57,612 nucleotides of DNA from Bacteroides sp. CAG:545 (GTDB lineage: Bacteria > Bacteroidota > Bacteroidia > Bacteroidales > UBA932), in assembly GCA_000432515.1 (NCBI GenBank), contig HF996007.1:1-57612 (forward strand), in the 5' to 3' direction. Both the position numbers and the translations under genes were made by a program. A model generated the notes under the pieces. It was not told the origin of the DNA and made no database searches. It saw nothing but the letters and a program-made list of their open reading frames with translations. Numbering within the stretch: position 1 is the stretch's first letter; each line of letters opens with the position of its first letter. Below, piece by piece: positions 44,197 to 53,176 of this stretch.

Positions 44197-44955
44197 TCAA
44201 CCTTTAATCTGAATATTGAACCCTTCATCCAGCAACGGCTTTACAGCCTCCTTCATCTGCTGCACGGAAAATTTTTCCAGGCCCTCGGCAGGAGCCTCGC
44301 GGGCAAGGGTATATACCATTATCTCTCTCGGTCTCACTTCCCTGACGATATCCATCCAGCCCTTCAGGTTTTCCTCCGATGTGGAGTCAAAACCGTCAAA
44401 CCGCAGGAACATGGTCTGAAGCACAAAATTCCCGTTGAAAAGCTTCAAGTCATTCACTATATCCTTCACGGAATACTCGCAGGCTGGCTGGTTGATCATC
44501 CTGGCCATCTCGTCAGAAGCGGCATCGAGTTTCAGTATAGGATTGTCCACCTTCATCAGCGCCTCACGGACATCTTCCCTGCAAATCCTTGTGGCATTGG
44601 ACAATACAGATATCACCGAATCCGGGAAATACTTGTCCCTGAGAGAAATGGTAATGTCTATCATCTCCGGAAAATGCGGGTTCAATGTCGGTTCTCCGTC
44701 GCCTGAAAAAGTAATGGAATCTATACGGGTCCCCTCTTCGTGGCATTTCCTAAGAGCAGCCTCAAGCGCAACAGAAAGTTCCTCCGGCGAAGGCAGACGT
44801 TTGTCGCCCCTACCGTCCTTGTTCCAGCCGCACTCGCAATACACGCAATCGAAATTGCACAGTTTCCCCTCCTCCGGCAAGAGATTTATGCCCAATGACG
44901 AGCCAAGTCTCCTGCTGAAAATAGGTCCGAACACTAACTTTTCCCTTAACATCAA
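44197..44955 (-). CDS. Radical SAM protein
   Basis: A 252-residue radical SAM enzyme. The [4Fe-4S]-binding cysteines are in CNFDCVYCECGW (CxxxCxxC), near residues 33-44, and the SAM-binding segment ITFSGDGEPTLNPHF follows. It resembles the COG0731-type Fe-S oxidoreductases; the reaction is unknown. A Met-Met start gives 44955 or 44952. The four-base overlap with the upstream amidohydrolase stop indicates coupled translation. Confidence 0.88.
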   Translation of the reverse strand: MMLREKLVFGPIFSRRLGSSLGINLLPEEGKLCNFDCVYCECGWNKDGRGDKRLPSPEELSVALEAALRKCHEEGTRIDSITFSGDGEPTLNPHFPEMIDITISLRDKYFPDSVISVLSNATRICREDVREALMKVDNPILKLDAASDEMARMINQPACEYSVKDIVNDLKLFNGNFVLQTMFLRFDGFDSTSEENLKGWMDIVREVRPREIMVYTLAREAPAEGLEKFSVQQMKEAVKPLLDEGFNIQIKG

Positions 44956-46139
44956 ATAATCCTGATGGACTTGCTGGCAGTCGTAAGCCGGCCTTCCTTA
45001 TCTATGTGGTCAATAACTGCTACACCCGGCTTGAAGCCCTCGGCAAGACGTCCATAAACGTCTCCCTTGCCCAAAAACTCCGCCCCGTTGCGTGTAGCCC
45101 AACTTATAATCTCTCCAAGCGGCACATCCGGGAAATTCTCCTGTATGCAGAACATCTCCCTCACCATGTCCAGATCATCATTGCTTGACAGTGAATCTGT
45201 ACCTATCGTAAGCCTCATGCCTTCTTTCCTCATAAGGTCAATCGGCGGCAAGGCATTATGAATAAATATATTGGAGCATGGACAAAGTGCAATATAAGCA
45301 TTTTTCATCACATTCTTGACAGCACGCATGCCCTCTTCGTTCATACAACATTCGTGAACCAGCAGAATATGCTCGTCAAACGGTGCAGGATGCGCTTTTT
45401 CAAGACGGTCAATATAATACAGCAATGATGATTTTCCGGTCACAGGCGGCACGCTCATGCCGGCTTTCCTGCGGTTCTCCCACATTGGTCCGGAACCTGA
45501 AATCATCATATCTTCCTCTTCCTGAGTCTCTTCACTGTGGAAGGAAAGATAGCCGGACTTGAGACCGATGGCAGAAACAGCAGTAAGCAGCTCCGGACTC
45601 ATAGTATAGCAGGCATGAGGCCCCGGAGCAGCATCAATGCCGTACTTCTCAGCAGTTTTCTGCAGCTCAAGGACATTGTCAATGACATCCTGACAATCCT
45701 GCGGCTCAGTTCCGAACACTTCCAGGAACGTCCTCGTGTACATCGGGGAATCCGCCTTGCACTCAAACGTGTCGCTGCAATTGCTGATGTCACCCATTGC
45801 CGTAACGCCGCGTTTCCACATCTCGTTCATCCAGAAGGCGATGTCCGCTTTCTTTTCCTCCATAGACGAAGTGTCGCGCATTTCATTGATCTGGTCAATG
45901 AACCCCGCCATTCCGGTACCCTTGCGGAACTTTCCCTTCAGATAGGACAGTTCCAGATGACAATGCGTATTCACAAAGCCCGGAACTATTGCGCCCTTAT
46001 GGAACTCCGGCTCCGCCTCAGGATTCTCCACCTTGCCTACAGCCAAGACAGTTCCGTCATCGGCAACTTCCACATAGGCGTTTCTCAGCGGCTCTGAAGA
46101 ACCGCCGTCATATAAATATTCTGCAGAAATACGTCTCAT
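44952..46139 (-). CDS. Amidohydrolase family protein (cytosine deaminase/chlorohydrolase-like)
   Basis: A 395-residue metal-dependent hydrolase of the amidohydrolase superfamily, closest in pattern to the SAH/MTA/guanine deaminase branch. Metal ligands are HxH in FVNTHCHLELSYLKG, His in SFHSEETQEEED, His in LLVHECCMNEEGM, and Asp in TIGTDSLSSNDDLD. The substrate is not resolved. It overlaps the DUF4296 gene by four bases at its start and the radical SAM gene by four at its end, forming a coupled operon. Confidence 0.88.
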   Translation of the reverse strand: MRRISAEYLYDGGSSEPLRNAYVEVADDGTVLAVGKVENPEAEPEFHKGAIVPGFVNTHCHLELSYLKGKFRKGTGMAGFIDQINEMRDTSSMEEKKADIAFWMNEMWKRGVTAMGDISNCSDTFECKADSPMYTRTFLEVFGTEPQDCQDVIDNVLELQKTAEKYGIDAAPGPHACYTMSPELLTAVSAIGLKSGYLSFHSEETQEEEDMMISGSGPMWENRRKAGMSVPPVTGKSSLLYYIDRLEKAHPAPFDEHILLVHECCMNEEGMRAVKNVMKNAYIALCPCSNIFIHNALPPIDLMRKEGMRLTIGTDSLSSNDDLDMVREMFCIQENFPDVPLGEIISWATRNGAEFLGKGDVYGRLAEGFKPGVAVIDHIDKEGRLTTASKSIRII

Positions 46140-46900
46140 TTCAATTTCAAGAATTTTTCATCTCTGGTCAATGCCTCTGCTCCCTTCAGCACAGTCGGCT
46201 TTACAAGACCTGGTTTTGTCGGCAATTTCTTAGGCCGTTCCCCGGCCAACTTCCTGGCCACATCCGCCTTAGGAGCATTGACCTTCAACGAATCCTGACG
46301 CCTCAGCGAATCCGCTACAGCTGAAAGTGAATCTGCAACTGCTGCAAGCGAATCCAGCTCCGATTTCAGTGTAAATACAGGGCCTTTGAAAATCGTATCC
46401 GGCATGAACCACTTCCAGACGAGCATACCCGAAGTATCCAGACTGATTTCCACAGTGTCTGTGCGGAGAGAATCCCTCAGGCCGCTCCTGTATATAGGCG
46501 CACGCTTGAAATCGGAAGCCTCGATAGCACGCTTCACGCTGTCCGCCATGTGCCTTGCACGCTCTTCTGCGGTCAGCTCGTCTATATGACTGGTCAGAAT
46601 ATCCTTTGCTTCCTTGAATATCTTCCCGAAAGACTCAGGATCCCGCATATAGTGGCCGACACTCTTCACATAATCCTTGGTAGTATAGCCGTAATCCATC
46701 AGCACAGGCTCATAGAACAGCGTTGTGTCCGCCACATTGGTAAGAGAATAATCGCTGCGAATCATCTGGTCCGCCACAAGCATGTCAGCATAGATTCTCG
46801 CCAGCTTATGCGGCGGAATCACCCGTCCGTCCCTTCCGCAGGAACAGGCCAATGTCAGGATTGCCAGCAGCAGAGTTATGTTTCGCGACAGCAATTTCAT
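46136..46900 (-). CDS. DUF4296 family lipoprotein
   Basis: A 254-residue lipoprotein (lipobox near CSC, about residues 19-21). The DUF4296 region covers about residues 28-120: a helical segment with IPPHKLARIYADMLVADQMI and the family pattern DYGYTTKDYVKSVGHYMRDPE. A coiled, Ser/Asp-rich stretch (LDSLAAVADSLSAVADSL) follows near 195-215, then a basic, Lys/Pro-rich tail. Function unknown; the family is specific to Bacteroidota. It overlaps pheT and the amidohydrolase gene by four bases each. Confidence 0.85.
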   Translation of the reverse strand: MKLLSRNITLLLAILTLACSCGRDGRVIPPHKLARIYADMLVADQMIRSDYSLTNVADTTLFYEPVLMDYGYTTKDYVKSVGHYMRDPESFGKIFKEAKDILTSHIDELTAEERARHMADSVKRAIEASDFKRAPIYRSGLRDSLRTDTVEISLDTSGMLVWKWFMPDTIFKGPVFTLKSELDSLAAVADSLSAVADSLRRQDSLKVNAPKADVARKLAGERPKKLPTKPGLVKPTVLKGAEALTRDEKFLKLK

Positions 46901-49341
46901 CTCAATGTAGCGCCGAATGTATTCTGATATGTAGCGAGAAGCCTGTCCATAGCCTTCTCCACCTCATTGTCCGTCAATGTCTTGTCAGGATCCTGAAGAA
47001 CGAAGTTCAGTGCATACTGCTTCTTTCCCTCCGGAATCTTGTCGCCACGATAGACGTCGAACAATGTAACCTGTTTCAGTATCTTCTTCACAGCCTTATA
47101 CGCTGCCTTTGACAAATCAGCGTAAGAGACGGACTCGTCGATGAGCAATGCAAGGTCACGTCTGACCTCAGGGAATTTAGGCATCTCCTGGAACTTGACC
47201 TTGACTCTGGATATGAGCTTCAGCAACACAGGCCATACGATTTCGGCAGTGAATACAGGCTGACGCACATCGAATTTCCTGGCCAATGCAGGTGAAACAG
47301 TTCCGAGAGTAGCGAACACCTCGTGGGTGCCAGGCAGTCTGTACACGATTCCCTCTGCAAAAATGTCAGAAGGAGCCGCCTCAGTTTCCATTGACAGCAG
47401 ATCGATTCCGTATCTTGAGCAAAGCTGCTCCAAATATCCCTTCAGCTGGAAATAGTTGCCTTTCTGCTCGCCCAGTCTCCATGATTTCGCTGTAGGGCCT
47501 GACACGAACAGAGCGAAGCACTGATGCTCCTCATAGGAAGCAAGTGTCGTTCCGTCAGTATCCGGAAGTCTCTGATATACAGAGCCGTACTCGAATGTAC
47601 GGAGAGAGGTGATCTGTCTGTTGGCATTGTAGGCAATGACTTCCAGACCATTGAGAATCAGCGTCTGTCTCATGACATTGAGGTCAGAGCTCAGAGGATT
47701 CACGATTTTGACGCACCTTTCTTCAGGAAATGTGGTTAGGCCGGAATAGTAGGCACTCTTGGTAAGCGAGTTGTTCATCGTCTCCACGAAACCGTCCGCC
47801 ACAAGGAAGTTGGAAATATAGTTCCTCGTTGCCTCAGGATCCGGGTCAGGAGTCGTGCCCACTGACATTTTCATGTGCTTAGGCAGTTCCACATTGTTAT
47901 AGCTGTAGATTCGGAGAATCTCCTCCACCACGTCGCACTCGCGGTAAACATCTATCATATACGAAGGAGCAGCCACTTTTGCGCCGCCCTGACGCTTCTC
48001 GATGAAATCGTAAGTGAGGTAGGTCAATATGTTTTCAATGACATCATGACCGATTTTCTTGCCGATGAAAGCCTCGATCCTGTCATAGTCCAGGTCAATG
48101 ACTTTTTTCTCAATCGGAGCCGGATATGAAATCTGAGTCTTGCCCTCGATGTGTCCGCCGGCCAGCTCAAGAATCAGCAACGCGGCCCTCTTGGCTGCAA
48201 ACGGAATGATTCCCGGGTCAGCTCCTCTCTCATATCTGAATGAAGCATCGGTCTGAAGCCCCTGTGTCTTGGATGTTTTCCTGATTGAATGAGGATCGAA
48301 ATATGCGCTCTCGACAAAGACATTGACAGTATTCTCGGTCACGCCTGATTTCTCTCCTCCGAAGACTCCTGCTATGCACATCGGACCCTCTGCATTGGCA
48401 ATGACCATATCGAAGCTGTGCAGTGTCCTTTCAATGCCGTCGAGGGTGACGATCTTCTCGCCTTCCTCAGCTCTTCTGACAATGACTTTTCCGCCGCTGA
48501 TCTGGTCGGCGTCAAATGTGTGGAGCGGCTGGCCGACTTCGAAAAGAACGAAGTTGGAGATGTCCACGATATTGTTGATAGGCTTCAGTCCGATGGAGAA
48601 CAGCTTCTTCTGGAGCCATTCAGGTGAAGGACCGACTTTCACGTCCCTGATGGTGATTCCTTCGTATTCAGGAGCGCCTTCCGTGTCCTTTACTTCCACA
48701 GGAATAGCGCCTTCACCGCTTCCTTCCACGAATGAAGAGACGTCAGGGTAAGAGAATCTGCAAGGGATGCCGTTAAGCTGCATGTATGCATACAAGTCTC
48801 TTGCGACTCCGATATGGGATGCCGCATCCACTCTGTTTGCGGTTATTTCATATTCGATGACAGCATCTGACTTCAGATGGAGATACTCCTTGGCTGTGGT
48901 ACCTGGCACTGCATCAGCAGGAAGCACCTTAATGCCGTCGTGGCTGTTTCCGATTCCGAGTTCGTCTTCAGCGCAGATCATACCGAATGACTCCACGCCG
49001 CGGATCTTGGACTTCTTGATTTTGAAATCACCAGGAAGCACCGCACCGAGTCTTGCAAACAGGACTTTCTGTCCGGCAGCCACATTCGGCGCTCCGCAAA
49101 CCACTGTGAGAAGTTCGCCCGTACCGTCATTCACCTTGGTAATATGAAGATGGTCAGAGTTAGGATGCGCTTCACATTCCACAACTTCTGCAACTACAAC
49201 ACCTGCAAGTCCTCCGGGGATTTCTTCTTCCTCAGAAACAGAATCGACCTCTATACCGATAGAAGTCATAGCATCAGCTATCTGCTGAGGAGTCAAGTCA
49301 CACTCCAGATAGTCTTTCAGCCAACTATACGAAAGTTTCAT
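46897..49341 (-). CDS. pheT: Phenylalanine--tRNA ligase beta subunit
   Basis: An 814-residue subunit of the heterotetrameric PheRS. It has the N-terminal B1/tRNA-binding OB domain (EVVECEAHPNSDHLHITKV), the B3/4 editing domain (NRVDAASHIGVARDLYAY and NNIVDISNFVLFEVGQPLHTFD), B5, the catalytic-like core, and the C-terminal FDX-ACB anticodon-binding domain (FPEVRRDLALLIDESVSYADL). Full length. pheS is not in the window, so the subunits are encoded apart. It follows ftsY by 23 bases on the same strand. Confidence 0.97.
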   Translation of the reverse strand: MKLSYSWLKDYLECDLTPQQIADAMTSIGIEVDSVSEEEEIPGGLAGVVVAEVVECEAHPNSDHLHITKVNDGTGELLTVVCGAPNVAAGQKVLFARLGAVLPGDFKIKKSKIRGVESFGMICAEDELGIGNSHDGIKVLPADAVPGTTAKEYLHLKSDAVIEYEITANRVDAASHIGVARDLYAYMQLNGIPCRFSYPDVSSFVEGSGEGAIPVEVKDTEGAPEYEGITIRDVKVGPSPEWLQKKLFSIGLKPINNIVDISNFVLFEVGQPLHTFDADQISGGKVIVRRAEEGEKIVTLDGIERTLHSFDMVIANAEGPMCIAGVFGGEKSGVTENTVNVFVESAYFDPHSIRKTSKTQGLQTDASFRYERGADPGIIPFAAKRAALLILELAGGHIEGKTQISYPAPIEKKVIDLDYDRIEAFIGKKIGHDVIENILTYLTYDFIEKRQGGAKVAAPSYMIDVYRECDVVEEILRIYSYNNVELPKHMKMSVGTTPDPDPEATRNYISNFLVADGFVETMNNSLTKSAYYSGLTTFPEERCVKIVNPLSSDLNVMRQTLILNGLEVIAYNANRQITSLRTFEYGSVYQRLPDTDGTTLASYEEHQCFALFVSGPTAKSWRLGEQKGNYFQLKGYLEQLCSRYGIDLLSMETEAAPSDIFAEGIVYRLPGTHEVFATLGTVSPALARKFDVRQPVFTAEIVWPVLLKLISRVKVKFQEMPKFPEVRRDLALLIDESVSYADLSKAAYKAVKKILKQVTLFDVYRGDKIPEGKKQYALNFVLQDPDKTLTDNEVEKAMDRLLATYQNTFGATLR

Positions 49342-49364
49342 ATTTATAATTTATTATATTTCAA

Positions 49365-50306
49365 TTACTTGTCAATGTCTTCCGGATTAAAGAGCGATGC
49401 GACGAACTCTTTCTTGTCGAACACTTTCAGGTCGTCAATGCCCTCTCCTATTCCTATGAACTTGATCGGGATCTGCAGCTGGTCCACGATTCCGATAACC
49501 ACGCCGCCCTTTGCCGAGCCGTCAAGTTTGGTCACTGCCAATGATGTCACATCCGTCGCCTTGGAGAATTCCTGAGCTTGATGGTAAGCGTTCTGTCCGG
49601 TAGAGCCGTCCAGGACAAGCATCACCTCGTGCGGCGCATCCGGAATCACTTTTCTGATGACATTACGGATCTTGGTCAGTTCGTTCATCAGGTTCACCCT
49701 GTTATGGAGTCGGCCGGCCGTATCGATTATCACCACATCTGCGCCTTTGGCCACTGCCGAACTCACTGTATCATAGGCTACGGAAGCAGGATCTGAACCC
49801 ATTTCCTGTTTTACTATACTTACGCCGGCCCGGTCCGCCCAGATCTGAAGCTGTTCCACTGCTGCTGCGCGGAATGTATCCGCTGCGCCCAGCACCACGT
49901 TCTTCCCTTCCGCCTTTAGTTTAGCCGCGAGCTTGCCTATGGTGGTGGTCTTGCCTACACCATTGACTCCGACCACAAGAATCACATATGGCTTATGTGA
50001 AAAATCGAACGGCAATGATGAGGAAACGCCTGTCTGCTCTTTATCCACGTCCAGAAGGCCTGCGATTTCGTCTCTCAGCATGCCGACAAGCTCTTCCATG
50101 GAAAGATACTTGTCCTTCTCCACTCTCTCTTCGAGATTATCTATTATCTGAAGCGTAGTATCCACACCCATATCAGAGGAGATAAGAGCCTCCTCAATGG
50201 CGTCAAGCACGCTGTCATCGACTTTGGACTTGCCTACAATCGCTCTTGAAAGCCTTTTGAAAAAGCCTTCGTTTGTCTTCTTGACACCCTTGTCAAATAT
50301 ACCCAT
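49365..50306 (-). CDS. ftsY: Signal recognition particle receptor FtsY
   Basis: A 313-residue SRP GTPase that docks SRP-ribosome complexes at the membrane. The short N-terminus lacks the long acidic A domain of E. coli. The NG domain has P-loop GVNGVGKTTTIGKLAAKL, DTAGRLHNRVNLMNEL, and TKLDGSAKGG near the C-terminus. It leads a run of six genes down to deoC. Its promoter is a perfect TTTG-N20-TAACTTTG, whose -33 element lies in the T-tract of the previous operon's terminator. Confidence 0.97.
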   Translation of the reverse strand: MGIFDKGVKKTNEGFFKRLSRAIVGKSKVDDSVLDAIEEALISSDMGVDTTLQIIDNLEERVEKDKYLSMEELVGMLRDEIAGLLDVDKEQTGVSSSLPFDFSHKPYVILVVGVNGVGKTTTIGKLAAKLKAEGKNVVLGAADTFRAAAVEQLQIWADRAGVSIVKQEMGSDPASVAYDTVSSAVAKGADVVIIDTAGRLHNRVNLMNELTKIRNVIRKVIPDAPHEVMLVLDGSTGQNAYHQAQEFSKATDVTSLAVTKLDGSAKGGVVIGIVDQLQIPIKFIGIGEGIDDLKVFDKKEFVASLFNPEDIDK

Positions 50307-50350
50307 AAAGACGATATTTTAGTCTCTTCCGTAAACAATGTACTAACAGG

Positions 50351-50382
50351 CAAAGTTAATGAAAATAGGTGCCAAATACAAA
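50351..50382 (-). promoter_or_regulatory. Promoter of ftsY operon
   Basis: On the minus strand TTTG (50382-50379), 20 bases, then TAACTTTG (50358-50351): exact consensus. The TTTG is the end of the T-tract of the upstream terminator. The leader is about 38 bases. Confidence 0.65.
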
Positions 50383-50415
50383 AAAAAGAGGCGCTGCGCT
50401 TTCACGCGGCACCTC
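50380..50415 (-). terminator. Terminator after rpmB-rpmG-DUF4295
   Basis: On the minus strand an 11-base stem with wobbles (50405-50415 with 50388-50398) and a six-base loop is followed by eight T (50380-50387). It closes the ribosomal protein operon. Confidence 0.88.
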
Positions 50416-50438
50416 CAGAAATATGTGTTGAATCTTTC

Positions 50439-50597
50439 TTACTTCTTGTCGAAGAATTCTTTCTCTTTGCCTGCATCAACGAACTGCTCAACAAAGACGT
50501 ATGCACCGGTCTTTGGAGATTTGTCCATACGGATGCACTTTACAATGCTTCTTGCGCCAGCTTTAGCTGCGAAGGTTGCGACTGCTTTCTTTGCCAT
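50439..50597 (-). CDS. DUF4295 family protein
   Basis: A 52-residue basic protein beginning MAKKAVATFAAKAGARSIVK and ending EKEFFDKK. It matches the Bacteroidota-specific DUF4295 family, always encoded next to L33 and L28, and is therefore probably ribosome-associated; its exact role is unknown. The ATG is at 50597, 15 bases after the rpmG stop. It is the last gene of the operon, before a strong terminator. Confidence 0.9.
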   Translation of the reverse strand: MAKKAVATFAAKAGARSIVKCIRMDKSPKTGAYVFVEQFVDAGKEKEFFDKK

Positions 50598-50612
50598 AAA
50601 CTGTTCTCCTTA

Positions 50613-50801
50613 TTACTTAATCTCACGATGAAGAGTCACCTTGTGGAGGTATGGGTTGTATTTCATACGCTCAAGACGCTCTGTTGTGTTCTTCTTGTTC
50701 TTGGTGGTAATGTACCTTGACATTCCCGGTACACCGCTTTCTTTCTGCTCAGTGCACTCCAGGATGACCTGCACCCTGTTTCCTTTAGCTTTCTTTGCCA
50801 T
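50613..50801 (-). CDS. rpmG: 50S ribosomal protein L33
   Basis: A 62-residue ribosomal protein, bL33. Diagnostic segments are RVQVILECTEQ and TKNKKNTTERLERMKYNPYL. Only one Cys (ILEC) is present, so this is the zinc-free form. It lies between rpmB (11 bases upstream) and the DUF4295 gene. Confidence 0.97.
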   Translation of the reverse strand: MAKKAKGNRVQVILECTEQKESGVPGMSRYITTKNKKNTTERLERMKYNPYLHKVTLHREIK

Positions 50802-50812
50802 GACTAATCTGA

Positions 50813-51055
50813 TTAAACAAGGTTAATATATCCTTTCTTCTGTGCATCTCTGAGAACGCTTTCGATACCGTTCTTTTCGATATGCCTGATACCTTTGCAG
50901 GTAACTTTGAGTGTGACGAACCTCTGCTCTGACTCAAGCCAGAACTTCTTGTTCTTGAGGTTCAGAGAGAAAGTCCTCTTTGTGCGAAGCTTGGAGTGAG
51001 CGACATTGTTGCCGATCATTCTCTTTCTACCTGTTACTTGACAAACCTTTGCCAT
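50813..51055 (-). CDS. rpmB: 50S ribosomal protein L28
   Basis: An 80-residue ribosomal protein, bL28, starting MAKVCQVTGRKRMIGNNVAH. I chose the ATG at 51055; the open frame extends 30 codons further upstream but only this start gives the conserved N-terminus. Typical segments are KLRTKRTFSLNLKNKKFW and the end KKGYINLV. It leads the rpmB-rpmG-DUF4295 operon, with a promoter at the end of lepB. Confidence 0.97.
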   Translation of the reverse strand: MAKVCQVTGRKRMIGNNVAHSKLRTKRTFSLNLKNKKFWLESEQRFVTLKVTCKGIRHIEKNGIESVLRDAQKKGYINLV

Positions 51056-51101
51056 ATTATTTTTACTTTTATAATTTTCTAAAAAACACTTACGCGGGCT
51101 G

Positions 51102-51133
51102 CAAATATCGCGTTTAATTTTCTGATTTCCAAA
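51102..51133 (-). promoter_or_regulatory. Promoter of rpmB-rpmG-DUF4295
   Basis: On the minus strand TTTG (51133-51130), 20 bases, then GATATTTG (51109-51102): exact -33, one mismatch in -7. It begins just after the lepB stop codon. The leader is about 40 bases. Confidence 0.5.
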
Positions 51134-51137
51134 ATTT

Positions 51138-52484
51138 TTACACAAATTTGAAGAAACGTCTCCACCTGATATTGAACGGGAAAGACTTGTTTCTGTCAGT
51201 GGAAAGCCATATCAAAGCGGGCCTTCCTACGATGTGGTCCTCAGGGACAAATCCCCAATATCTTGAATCCAGAGAATTGTGGCGGTTGTCGCCCATCATA
51301 AAGTAATAATCCTGCTTGAAGGTATATTCATCCGTTTCTTCTCCATTGATGAAAATCGTACCGTCGGATTTGACCACGAGGTCGTTCTTCTCGTAAACAC
51401 TTATGATGCGTTCATAGAGAGGAAGATTCTTCTGGTCGAGCTTCACTGTCACTCCTGCTTCAGGGATCCAGAGCGGACCGTAATTGTCACGTGTCCATCT
51501 GAAATCTTCCTTGTAAGGGAACAGCATGAGGTACGAATCCGGAAAGTCAGGAGGATATACATCTACCTGCTCTTCTACACTTGCCACATTGGCACAAGCC
51601 TTCACTTCCTGGAGCATCGCTGCCGTCAACGGCATCTGGGGATAACCCGGCAATGTATCGTCAAACTGAAGTTCCGACAGATTCAAACCGAAACGCTCGA
51701 GTGTCTTCTGGTTTATGCGGGAGCCGTCAGTAACCACCGAGTATGTAGTCTGAACGCCTGGCCAGACTTCCTGAGCCTGTGAGTTCACCCACACTCTGCC
51801 GTCTATAACCGAGAGCGTATCTCCATGGATGGCAACGCATCTCTTGACGTAGTGGTCCTTCTTGTCTGAAGGACGGACCTTTACGGGTCCGTACGACTTT
51901 ATCGCATAATCTTTTCCGTAGAATCGGCACACGGAATAGTAATCATCTGCCGGTGCCTTTGTCAGGACAGTATCGCCGTCGGGAAACCCGAATACGACAT
52001 AGTCACCTCTTTCTACGTGTCTGAAGCCTCTCAGACGCCTGTATTTGTTCTGTATAAGTGTAGAGTACGACTCCTTTCCGAAAATTACGTTATGGGTAAA
52101 CGGAATCGTCAACGGAGTCTCCGGAATTCTCGGTCCGAAGGTCAACTTGCTGACGAAGAGATGGTCTCCCGTAAGAAGAGAACTCTCCATCGAAGAAGAC
52201 GGAATCTTGAATGCCTGAAAGAAGAAAATATTGATGAACGTCACGAAAACGACTGCAAAGATGATGGCATCAAGCCAGTCCAGCAGAGCATTCCGTTTTT
52301 CGCCTTCTTTATAGTCTTTTTTCCAGAACAGCCACTTCACCTTTTTTGTGATGTGGTGATCAAAAATGACTACAAGACCTGCGAGCCACCAATAGTTTCC
52401 GAGCCAAACCACCCACGCGAGATACAAGACAGACCAGAAGCCCATCCTTGCCCATCTGTTGCGGTATAGTTCCTTCAAGCTCAT
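51138..52484 (-). CDS. lepB: Signal peptidase I, long form
   Basis: A 448-residue inner membrane protease that removes Sec/Tat signal peptides. Hydrophobic helices lie at about residues 13-38 and 70-92. The catalytic Ser is in IPSSSMESSLLTGDHLFVSK and the general-base Lys in HYVKRCVAIHGDTLS; the C-terminal box MGDNRHNSLDSRYWGFV is intact. A large insertion between the boxes (about residues 230-380) is typical of Bacteroidota LepB. It starts seven bases after the rplT stop, so it is probably carried on the thrS-infC-rpmI-rplT transcript. Confidence 0.96.
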   Translation of the reverse strand: MSLKELYRNRWARMGFWSVLYLAWVVWLGNYWWLAGLVVIFDHHITKKVKWLFWKKDYKEGEKRNALLDWLDAIIFAVVFVTFINIFFFQAFKIPSSSMESSLLTGDHLFVSKLTFGPRIPETPLTIPFTHNVIFGKESYSTLIQNKYRRLRGFRHVERGDYVVFGFPDGDTVLTKAPADDYYSVCRFYGKDYAIKSYGPVKVRPSDKKDHYVKRCVAIHGDTLSVIDGRVWVNSQAQEVWPGVQTTYSVVTDGSRINQKTLERFGLNLSELQFDDTLPGYPQMPLTAAMLQEVKACANVASVEEQVDVYPPDFPDSYLMLFPYKEDFRWTRDNYGPLWIPEAGVTVKLDQKNLPLYERIISVYEKNDLVVKSDGTIFINGEETDEYTFKQDYYFMMGDNRHNSLDSRYWGFVPEDHIVGRPALIWLSTDRNKSFPFNIRWRRFFKFV

Positions 52485-52491
52485 CAGACAA

Positions 52492-52836
52492 CTACTTTAC
52501 CTGATTTACTATAGCTTCGAAAGCTTTAGGATTATTCATAGCGAGGTCTGCAAGCACTTTGCGGTTAAGGCCGACGTTCTGCTTTGCAAGCTTGCCCATA
52601 AACTGTGAGTATGAAATACCGTACTGACGTGCAGCTGCATTGATACGCTGGATCCAAAGTGCACGGAACTCACGTTTCTTGGCTTTACGGTCACGGTAAG
52701 CGTAGGTAAGACCTTTCTCATAGGTGTTCTTCGCTACCGTCCAAACATTTTTCCTTGAAAGGAAATAGCCGCGGGTCTTCTTGAGAATCTTCTTGCGGCG
52801 AGCCCTTGAGGCTACTGAATTTACTGATCTTGGCAT
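52492..52836 (-). CDS. rplT: 50S ribosomal protein L20
   Basis: A 114-residue ribosomal protein, bL20, beginning MPRSVNSVASRARRKKILKK and containing RDRKAKKREFRALWIQRINA and the family FMGKLAKQNVGLNRKVLADLA. L20 is an early 50S assembly protein and in many bacteria represses its own operon. It sits in the classic infC-rpmI-rplT order, 77 bases after rpmI. Confidence 0.98.
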   Translation of the reverse strand: MPRSVNSVASRARRKKILKKTRGYFLSRKNVWTVAKNTYEKGLTYAYRDRKAKKREFRALWIQRINAAARQYGISYSQFMGKLAKQNVGLNRKVLADLAMNNPKAFEAIVNQVK

Positions 52837-52913
52837 AAATTTTACGATTTTTGGATACAGTGACCGCCCTCAGCGATACTTTCTGACTGCATTCCAAGTT
52901 CAACAATTGATAA

Positions 52914-53108
52914 CTAGATAACCAGGAGCTCTTTAACTCTCTTCACATCGTCGCGATGAACAAGTGCGAAGTGATCAAGATTTCTTTTCTGCTTCTTGGT
53001 CTTTTTGGTGAGAATGTGGCTGTGATAAGCGTGTTTTCTCTTGATTTTTCCCGTTCCGGTAAGCGCGAAACGCTTTTTGGCACCGGAGTTGGTTTTAAGC
53101 TTTGCCAT
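52914..53108 (-). CDS. rpmI: 50S ribosomal protein L35
   Basis: A 64-residue ribosomal protein, bL35: KLKTNSGAKKRFALTGTGKI and KRKHAYHSHILTKKTKKQKR are diagnostic. It lies 68 bases after infC and before rplT. A second, shifted frame on the same strand over this region is not coding. Confidence 0.98.
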   Translation of the reverse strand: MAKLKTNSGAKKRFALTGTGKIKRKHAYHSHILTKKTKKQKRNLDHFALVHRDDVKRVKELLVI

Positions 53109-53176
53109 TTTACAAAAGATTTATAATTAATTATATCCGGACTTCCGGAGGCTCGCACCTCCGAAAACCCAGGTTT

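Noticed and set aside
51056..51145. N-terminal extension of L28 from 51145
   Set aside because: bL28 begins MAKVCQVTG; the upstream codons overlap the promoter and the lepB end.
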